DNA of 64,000 nucleotides from Curtobacterium sp. UNCCL20 (GTDB lineage Bacteria > Actinomycetota > Actinomycetes > Actinomycetales > Microbacteriaceae): assembly GCF_900101675.1 (NCBI RefSeq), contig NZ_FNKG01000004.1, forward strand, positions 186,001 through 250,000, given 5' to 3'. Under the pieces are notes generated by a model. It was not told the DNA's origin. It was given only the letters and a program-made list of their open reading frames with translations, and searched no databases. Made by a program: the position numbers and the translations under genes. Of this stretch, positions 58,019-64,000 are shown one piece after another. Numbering within the stretch: position 1 is the stretch's first letter; every line of letters begins with the position of its first letter.

Positions 58019-59601
58019 GCACCCACCACGGCTGGTCGGGTCACCCCGCCCTCCGCGTCGCGCTGCAGCTCCCCGCTGCGGCGCGAGCGGGCGTCGTGAT
58101 CTGCCCGCCGCTCGGGCAGGAGGGCGTCATCGCGTACCGCACGCTCCGCCTGCTGGCGGACGGCCTGGAGGCGCGTGGCGTGGCCTCGGTGCGCTACGAC
58201 CCGTCCGGACGTGGAGACGCCGCGCCCGACGACGCTCCGGACGCGCAGGTGCGGTCCGCCCGGCACGCCGCAGCACTGCTGCGTTCGGCAGGCGTCGAGG
58301 CGGTCGCGTTCGTCGGGCTCGCCTCGGCCGCCCTCGTCGCGGCCGCCGCGGCCGACGACACCGACGGCCTGGTGGTGTGGGACGCCCCGGCGTCCGGCCG
58401 CGCGTGGGTGCGCGGACAGCGTGCGCTCGCCGCCATCACCATCGGGTCCGACCGCGTCGTCGACGGCGTCGAGAGCCTCGTCGGCATCGACCTCGAGCCC
58501 GCCGAGGTCACCGCACTCGCGGCCCTGGCGTTCGTGCCGCGCTCCGGGCCGACGGTCGCGCTCGTCCGGCCCGGCGCCGTCGCCCCGAAGGCCCTCGGAC
58601 CGGTGCCGACGGCCGAGGTGACCGGCAGCGCCGAGCTCCTGGACGGCACGAGCATCGTCGCTCGGATCCCCGCAGCCGCGGTCGACACCGTCGTCGGGTG
58701 GATCGATGCCTGGGCACCCACGGACACGTCGGCGACGACGCTGCCCGAGCTCGCCGAGGTCCTCGACGTGGACACCCGGGTGTCCGAGCGGGTCGTGCAG
58801 CTCGGCCCCGAGGAGCTCTTCGCCGTCGAGACCGTCGCCTCCGGGCAGTCCGAGGGCGCCCCCGTCGTCGTGCTGCACAGCGGCGGCGCGGAGCACCGGG
58901 TCGGCGCGGCCGACTACCAGGTCGCCCTCGCCCGCGGTCTCGCCCGCGACGGCGCCCGGGTGATCCGGGTCGACCGGCGTGGCACCGGGGAGAGCACCGC
59001 GGTCCGCGGCGACGAACGCTCGTTCTTCTACACGCAGGAGTGGCTCGACGACCAGGCGGCCGTCGTGGCCTCGCTCGCCGTCCCGGCCGAACGGCTCGTG
59101 CTGGTCGGCATGTGCGCGGGCGCCTGGCTCGCCGGCCGTGCCGTCGACGAGTCGCCGCGCCTCGTCGTGGAGATCAGCCCGAACGACTACCGCCGCACCA
59201 CGACGGTCGCCGGCACCTTCGCCGACGCAGCCCGTGCGGTGGACCAGCCGTCCGACCTCCGTCTGCGGATCCGGCGCTGGTGGAACACCCTCGTGCCGAA
59301 GCCGGTCCGTGACCGGGTGGCCCGCCGGGACCGGATGGGCGGGGTCGCCGGGCACGTCCGGCCGCTCGTCGAGCACGGCACCGACATCCTCGTCATCGCC
59401 GCACCCGAGGACGCCGAGCTGTTCGACCGTCTCGGTGGACAGCGTGCCGAACGCCGCTGGGGTGCGCCCGGTCGGACCGGGCGCCTCGAGGTGGTGCGGG
59501 TGCCGGGCGGCGACCACGCCCTGTTCTCCCCCGCGATGCGCGAGGTCGTCCTCGCCGAGGTGCGCTCGCACGTCGCGGCGGCGTTCCCCGTGCACGCCTG
59601 A
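58015..59601 (+). CDS. double alpha/beta hydrolase with a Cys nucleophile in the second domain
   Basis: The 528-residue protein holds two alpha/beta hydrolase domains. The first (residues ~1-225: VVICPPLGQEGVIAYRTLRLL, VRYDPSGRGD) has a broken elbow (VGLASAA instead of GxSxG). The second (residues ~275-528: VVVLHSGGAEHRVG, IRVDRRGTGES) has GMCAG at the elbow, so Cys replaces Ser, and a His in PGGDHALFSP. As the last gene of the operon (GTGA overlap) it is the likely thioesterase or acyltransferase releasing the carrier-bound product. A Cys elbow is found in some thioesterases and acyltransferases. Confidence 0.8.
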   Translation: MSTHHGWSGHPALRVALQLPAAARAGVVICPPLGQEGVIAYRTLRLLADGLEARGVASVRYDPSGRGDAAPDDAPDAQVRSARHAAALLRSAGVEAVAFVGLASAALVAAAAADDTDGLVVWDAPASGRAWVRGQRALAAITIGSDRVVDGVESLVGIDLEPAEVTALAALAFVPRSGPTVALVRPGAVAPKALGPVPTAEVTGSAELLDGTSIVARIPAAAVDTVVGWIDAWAPTDTSATTLPELAEVLDVDTRVSERVVQLGPEELFAVETVASGQSEGAPVVVLHSGGAEHRVGAADYQVALARGLARDGARVIRVDRRGTGESTAVRGDERSFFYTQEWLDDQAAVVASLAVPAERLVLVGMCAGAWLAGRAVDESPRLVVEISPNDYRRTTTVAGTFADAARAVDQPSDLRLRIRRWWNTLVPKPVRDRVARRDRMGGVAGHVRPLVEHGTDILVIAAPEDAELFDRLGGQRAERRWGAPGRTGRLEVVRVPGGDHALFSPAMREVVLAEVRSHVAAAFPVHA

Positions 59602-59614
59602 CCGTCAGGACGAC

Positions 59615-59646
59615 GCGTGCTCGGCCTCAGACGAGGCCGAGCACGC
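59615..59646. terminator. bidirectional terminator hairpin
   Basis: Perfect 14-bp arms (59615-59628 GCGTGCTCGGCCTC, 59633-59646 GAGGCCGAGCACGC) with loop AGAC lie between convergent genes and overlap the end of the minus-strand hydrolase gene. Confidence 0.85.
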
Positions 59647-60553
59647 GAGCGACGGCGGCCGGGTGCTCGACGTGGGCGAAGTGGCCGCAGTCGTCGAGCA
59701 GCACGGTGCGCACCTGCGGCAGGAGCCCGCGCAGCCCGTCCAGGTCGGACACCCGCGCGAACACGTCGTCGCGCCCGGCGATCGCGGTCACCGGACAGGA
59801 CACGGACCGCCACCGGTCGAGGTCGTAGCCGGCGGCCGACCGCGCCGCGCCGGTGAACCCGGCCGGCCGGAGCTCGTCGACGAAGGCGTCGAGCACGCTG
59901 CGGTCGAGCCGTCGCACGTGGGTGAAGACCGGTGACGCGACGAGCGGGAGGAGGCCCGCCCGGGCGATCCCGCGCAGCATCGGGCGTGCGGCCTCGCCGG
60001 TGATCGTCAGGCCCGCACGGAGCAGGGTGAACGCGGGCAGCGTCCGGACACCGCGCCACGGGTGCCGGGCGGCGTCGGCGGTGGCGAGCGTGGTGCCGGA
60101 CACCAGCGCGACCGAGCGGACCCGTCGGGGTGCGACGACCGCCAGGTGCATCGCGACGAACGCCCCCATCGAGTGTCCGACGACGTCGACGTCGTCCAGG
60201 CCGAACGTGTCGAGGACCGTGGTCAGCACGCGGACGGCATCGTCGACGTCGAGAGGCGCGTCCGGCGCCGGGGACGATCCCCATCCCGGCAGGTCGACGA
60301 GCACGAGCCCGCGGTCGAGCGCGCCGTCGGCGGCCTGCAGCAGCGGCGTCCACGTCGACCACGAGCCGGCGACGCCGTGCACGAGCAGGAGGGGATCAGG
60401 ACCGGCGCGGTGGTGCACCACCGTGGGTCCCACCCCGGTCGGCACGACCGTGCGGGTCAGACGCCACCTGCCGGGGTCCGCGTCCACCGGGAAGGGGGCG
60501 TACGGCTCAGTGGTGCCGACCCGCTCGCGCGAGCCGGTCTCGATGGCGTGCAC
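59627..60553 (-). CDS. alpha/beta hydrolase
   Basis: The 308-residue enzyme has LLLVHGVAGSWSTW, nucleophile elbow VVGHSMGAFVAMHL (Ser), an Asp in IAGRDDVFARV and His in DDCGHFAHVEHP, a complete Ser-Asp-His triad. Similar proteins are esterases, lactonases or proline iminopeptidase-like enzymes. The GTG start follows GGAGG at short spacing. It is convergent with the carrier-protein operon and downstream of the peroxiredoxin gene. Confidence 0.88.
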   Translation of the reverse strand: MHAIETGSRERVGTTEPYAPFPVDADPGRWRLTRTVVPTGVGPTVVHHRAGPDPLLLVHGVAGSWSTWTPLLQAADGALDRGLVLVDLPGWGSSPAPDAPLDVDDAVRVLTTVLDTFGLDDVDVVGHSMGAFVAMHLAVVAPRRVRSVALVSGTTLATADAARHPWRGVRTLPAFTLLRAGLTITGEAARPMLRGIARAGLLPLVASPVFTHVRRLDRSVLDAFVDELRPAGFTGAARSAAGYDLDRWRSVSCPVTAIAGRDDVFARVSDLDGLRGLLPQVRTVLLDDCGHFAHVEHPAAVARVLGLV

Positions 60554-60615
60554 CGTGCCTCCAGGCAGTCCGTTCGTCCGTCCGACGCGCCCTGCGTCAG
60601 ACGGGATTCGGAACG

Positions 60616-61104
60616 CTAGCCGACGGCGACGGGTGCGGCGCACGCCGCGAGGCGGTCGAGTGCCGCCTTGTACTCGGTGACGTCGCGGGCCACGCCGGGC
60701 TCGGAGAGGATCGAGGCCTTGATCCGGCCCTGCACGTCGATGACGAAGGTCGCGCGGTTCGCGAAGCCCTTCTGCTCGAGGAACACGCCGTACTCCTTGG
60801 AGACGGCGCCGTGCGGCCAGAAGTCCGCGAGCAGCTCGAAGTCGTAGCCATTCGACTCGGCGAACGACCGCAGCGTCGCCTTCGAGTCGACCGAGATGCC
60901 GATGAGCTCGACACGCTGGTCCTGGAACATCGCAATGTTGTCCTGCAGGGCGCAGAGCTCGTTCGTGCACGTGGACGAGAACGCGAGCGGGAAGAAGACG
61001 AGCGCGACCGGGCGGACACCGCGGAAGTCGCTGAGGCGGACGTGCTCACCGAACTGGTTCGGGAGTTCGAAGTCCGGCGCGAGTGAGCCGATCTCCAGTG
61101 CCAT
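60616..61104 (-). CDS. AhpE-like peroxiredoxin
   Basis: The 162-residue protein has the peroxiredoxin core with the peroxidatic Cys46 in [17 protein letters not shown] and a second Cys51 five residues later; the usual TPxxT-C motif reads SSTC. Late elements are [12 protein letters not shown]. Members reduce peroxides with thioredoxin, mycothiol or mycoredoxin. The close Cys46/Cys51 pair could allow an intramolecular disulfide. It is divergent from aceE with a large inverted repeat in the gap. Confidence 0.9.
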   Translation of the reverse strand: MALEIGSLAPDFELPNQFGEHVRLSDFRGVRPVALVFFPLAFSSTCTNELCALQDNIAMFQDQRVELIGISVDSKATLRSFAESNGYDFELLADFWPHGAVSKEYGVFLEQKGFANRATFVIDVQGRIKASILSEPGVARDVTEYKAALDRLAACAAPVAVG

Positions 61105-61250
61105 CAGTGCGTTGCTTCTTCCTCGGGCGTGGGGTGTGCCCGGTGTCCTCGTGCACGCACGGGTCGCGTGTGCACGATCGGCAATCGTACGCCGCCGTCA
61201 TCCGAATGCAAGCACCCGTCCACCTGCACGTCACCATCAGGCTCCGCGTC

Positions 61251-61286
61251 GGCGGTGGGGCCTAGAGTGGACGAGGCCCCACCGCC
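61251..61286. promoter_or_regulatory. 12-bp inverted repeat in the aceE promoter region
   Basis: GGCGGTGGGGCC and GGCCCCACCGCC pair perfectly around a 12-nt loop that itself contains TAGAGT (61263-61268), a -10-like hexamer. The arms would flank the RNA-polymerase entry point, or a hairpin would form at the 5' end of the mRNA. It lies 65 bp before the aceE start. Confidence 0.6.
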
Positions 61287-61351
61287 GGTCGCGACCCGAT
61301 CGATCGGTGGACCACCTATGTCCACCACCACGAGAACGAACGAGGTCAAGG

Positions 61352-64000
61352 GTGACGGTGAACGACCAGGACCCGTACAGCCACGGCAGCAGCGACCAGG
61401 ACCCGGAGGAGACCGCCGAATGGCGTGAGTCCCTCGACGGGCTGGTGCAGACCCACGGTCACCAGCGTGGCCGCGAGATCATGCTGAGCCTGCTCAAGCG
61501 GTCCAAGGAACTGCACCTCGGTGTGCCGATGGTCCCGACCACGGACTACGTGAACACCATCGCGCCGGAGAACGAGCCCGAGTTCCCGGGCGACGAGGAG
61601 CTCGAGCGCCGCTACCGCCGGTGGATCCGGTGGAACGCCGCGATCACCGTGCACCGCGCGCAGCGCCCCGGCATCGCCGTCGGCGGCCACATCTCGACGT
61701 ACGCGTCGAGCGCCGCCATGTACGAGGTCGGCTACAACCACTTCTTCCGCGCGCAGGACCACCCGTCCGGTGGCGACCAGGTCTTCTTCCAGGGCCACGC
61801 CTCCCCCGGCATGTACGCCCGTGCGTACATGGAAGGGCGTCTCAACGAGGACCAGCTCGACGGCTTCCGGCAGGAGAAGTCCCACGCCGCCGGCGGACTG
61901 TCGTCCTACCCGCACCCGCGCCTCATGCCGCACTTCTGGCAGTTCCCGACCGTGTCGATGGGCATCGGCCCGATCAACGCGATCTACCAGGCGCAGCAGG
62001 CCAAGTACCTGTCCAACCGCGGCATCAAGGACGCCTCCGACCAGCAGGTCTGGGCGTTCCTCGGTGACGGCGAGATGGACGAAGTCGAGTCCCGCGGTCA
62101 GCTCCAGGTCGCCGCGAACGACGGCCTCGACAACCTGAACTTCGTGATCAACTGCAACCTGCAGCGTCTCGACGGTCCGGTCCGCGGCAACGGCAAGATC
62201 ATCCAGGAGCTCGAGGCGTTCTTCCGCGGTGCGGGCTGGAACGTCATCAAGGTCGTCTGGGGCCGCGAGTGGGACGACCTGCTCGCCCGCGACACCGAGG
62301 GCGCGCTCCTCAACCTGATGAACCAGACGCCGGACGGCGACTACCAGACGTACAAGGCCGAGAACGGCGCCTACGTCAGGGAGAACTTCTTCGGGCGCGA
62401 CCCGAAGGCGCTCGAGCTGGTCAAGGACTACACCGACGACCAGATCTGGAACCTCAAGCGCGGCGGTCACGACTACCGCAAGGTCTACGCCGCGTTCAAG
62501 GCCGCGACCGAGCACAAGGGCCAGCCGACCGTCATCCTCGCGAAGACGGTCAAGGGCTACGGCCTCGGCCCGAGCTTCGAGGGCCGCAACGCGACCCACC
62601 AGATGAAGAAGCTCACGCTCGACAACCTCAAGCAGTTCCGCGACGAGATGCGCATCCCGATCTCCGACGCGCAGCTGGAAGAGAACCCGTACACGCCGCC
62701 GTACTACCACCCCGGTCACGACGACGAGGCGATCCAGTACATGCACGAGCGTCGTCGCGAGCTCGGCGGCTACGTGCCGGAGCGTCGCACGAAGTACACG
62801 TCGATCACCCTGCCGGACGACTCGAAGTACCAGGTCGTCAAGAAGGGCTCCGGCAAGCAGGAGATCGCCACCACCATGGCGTTCGCCCGACTGCTGAAGG
62901 ACCTGCTCCGCTCCCCCGACTTCGGCGACCGCGTGGTCCCGATCATCCCGGACGAAGCGCGCACGTTCGGCATGGACGCGTACTTCCCGACGGCGAAGAT
63001 CTACAACCCGAACGGCCAGCACTACACGTCGGTCGACCGTGAGCTCCTCCTCGCCTACAAGGAGAGCCCACAGGGCCAGATCATCCACGTCGGCATCAAC
63101 GAGGCGGGCGCCCTGGCGGCGTTCACCGCGGTCGGGACCTCGTACTCGACGCAGGGCGAGCCGCTCATCCCGGTCTACGTCTTCTACTCGATGTTCGGGT
63201 TCCAGCGCACCGGCGACGCGATCTGGGCCGCCGGCGACCAGATGACCCGTGGGTTCATGATCGGCGCCACCGCGGGCCGTACCACGCTCACGGGCGAGGG
63301 TCTGCAGCACGCCGACGGCCACTCGCCGCTCCTCGCGACGACGAACCCGGCCGTGGTGTCCTACGACCCGGCGTACGGCTACGAGATCGGCCACATCGTC
63401 CAGGCCGGCCTCGACCGGATGTACGGCACGAACGAGGACGGCTCGCCGAAGCACGCCGACCCGAACGTCATGTACTACCTGACGGTCTACAACGAGCCGA
63501 TCGTCCAGCCGGCCGAGCCGGAGGGCGTCGACGTCGACGGCATCGTCAAGGGCATGTACCTGCTGAAGCCGAGCGAGCACGACGGCCCCAAGGCGCAGCT
63601 GCTCGCGTCGGGTGTCGCCGTGCCGTGGATCCTCGAGGCGCAGCAGCTCCTCGCCGAGGACTGGGGCGTGTCGGCCGACGTGTGGAGCGTCACGAGCTGG
63701 GGCGAGCTGTACCGCGACGGTGTCGCGGCGGAGCAGCACGCGTTCCTCAACCCAAACGACGCCCCGCGCACGCCGTACGTCACCGAGCGCCTGCTCGGCA
63801 CCGAGGGCCCGGTCGTCGCCGTGAGCGACTTCATGCACCTCGTGCAGGAGCAGATCCGCCCGTTCGTCCCGACCGACTACGCCACGCTCGGCGCCGACGG
63901 CTTCGGCTTCTCGGACACCCGTCCGGCCGCCCGCCGCTTCTTCCACATCGACGGCCCCTCGGTCGTCGTGCGGACGCTGCAGCAGCTGGCGCGCCAGGGC
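61352..64000 (+). CDS. aceE: pyruvate dehydrogenase E1, homodimeric type (3' end beyond window)
   Basis: The 883 residues seen match the homodimeric E1 nearly to its end (family length ~900). Features: N-terminal [36 protein letters not shown], the thiamine-diphosphate motif [30 protein letters not shown] (pieces), and the catalytic/second-domain [48 protein letters not shown]. It decarboxylates pyruvate to feed acetyl-CoA. The GTG at 61352 was chosen (61358 is also GTG); GTCAAGG precedes it. The frame is open to base 64000. Confidence 0.95.
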   Translation, partial: MTVNDQDPYSHGSSDQDPEETAEWRESLDGLVQTHGHQRGREIMLSLLKRSKELHLGVPMVPTTDYVNTIAPENEPEFPGDEELERRYRRWIRWNAAITVHRAQRPGIAVGGHISTYASSAAMYEVGYNHFFRAQDHPSGGDQVFFQGHASPGMYARAYMEGRLNEDQLDGFRQEKSHAAGGLSSYPHPRLMPHFWQFPTVSMGIGPINAIYQAQQAKYLSNRGIKDASDQQVWAFLGDGEMDEVESRGQLQVAANDGLDNLNFVINCNLQRLDGPVRGNGKIIQELEAFFRGAGWNVIKVVWGREWDDLLARDTEGALLNLMNQTPDGDYQTYKAENGAYVRENFFGRDPKALELVKDYTDDQIWNLKRGGHDYRKVYAAFKAATEHKGQPTVILAKTVKGYGLGPSFEGRNATHQMKKLTLDNLKQFRDEMRIPISDAQLEENPYTPPYYHPGHDDEAIQYMHERRRELGGYVPERRTKYTSITLPDDSKYQVVKKGSGKQEIATTMAFARLLKDLLRSPDFGDRVVPIIPDEARTFGMDAYFPTAKIYNPNGQHYTSVDRELLLAYKESPQGQIIHVGINEAGALAAFTAVGTSYSTQGEPLIPVYVFYSMFGFQRTGDAIWAAGDQMTRGFMIGATAGRTTLTGEGLQHADGHSPLLATTNPAVVSYDPAYGYEIGHIVQAGLDRMYGTNEDGSPKHADPNVMYYLTVYNEPIVQPAEPEGVDVDGIVKGMYLLKPSEHDGPKAQLLASGVAVPWILEAQQLLAEDWGVSADVWSVTSWGELYRDGVAAEQHAFLNPNDAPRTPYVTERLLGTEGPVVAVSDFMHLVQEQIRPFVPTDYATLGADGFGFSDTRPAARRFFHIDGPSVVVRTLQQLARQG

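Noticed and set aside
61346-63946. Very long minus-strand frame (866 codons) opposite aceE
   Set aside because: The plus strand encodes an unmistakable pyruvate dehydrogenase E1; the antisense product is low-complexity Val/Arg/Leu.

Overview
The window is very GC-rich, and its codon use, frequent GTG starts, 4-bp GTGA/ATGA gene overlaps and gene content fit an actinobacterium. The markers are a homodimeric E1 AceE, twin-arginine lipoprotein binding proteins, a class E sortase-type LAFTG anchor and an AcpS-type transferase. The combination suggests the Microbacteriaceae and resembles Curtobacterium; that genus call is inference. There is no phage, transposase, integrase or CRISPR array.

Layout. 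0-10 kb: a DszC/SfnB-like flavoenzyme, a histidine phosphatase, a DUF1684 protein, then a sugar-uptake locus (ROK repressor with two palindromic operators, two MalFG-type permeases, a Tat lipoprotein binding protein, two Gfo/Idh/MocA dehydrogenases). 10-20 kb: a SLAC1/TehA-type channel, an SDR, an HD-domain phosphohydrolase, a SpoIIE-type phosphatase, a secreted GH16 glucanase, small proteins and a sortase-anchored DUF3494 ice-binding-like protein. 20-34 kb: isochorismatase-like hydrolase, a short UvrA paralogue, DedA, a two-component system flanked by two COG4705-like membrane paralogues, and a flavin redox operon (ferric-reductase-like protein, FMN-binding protein, ApbE) beside a second two-component system. 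34-41 kb: two divergent TetR/hydrolase pairs with visible operators, an SDR, an EgtC-like amidotransferase plus cupin, and TerC. 41-49 kb, after a tRNA-Val(UAC): a more AT-rich accessory stretch with MerR/aldo-keto reductase, GNATs, VOC proteins, orphan small genes and gene debris. 49-64 kb: a lipid kinase, a frameshifted fatty-acid desaturase, an aldo-keto reductase operon, a carrier-protein operon, a peroxiredoxin, and aceE running off the window end.

Two signals stand out. First, eight intergenic copies of a 36-47 bp palindrome (core CTGGAGGCGC/GCGCCTCCAG) are spread across 43 kb; two are perfect loopless palindromes. Second, a translationally coupled operon at 54977-59601 joins a phosphopantetheinyl transferase, a stand-alone carrier protein, an acyl-CoA-dehydrogenase-like flavoenzyme, a class II synthetase-like amino acid:[carrier protein] ligase and a double alpha/beta hydrolase with a Cys nucleophile. 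It should load, oxidise and release a carrier-bound amino acid without an NRPS.

Regulation. At least nineteen start codons lie 6-7 nt after a recognisable -10 hexamer (NANNNT, mostly TANNNT), which implies leaderless transcripts. This rule was used to choose several starts.
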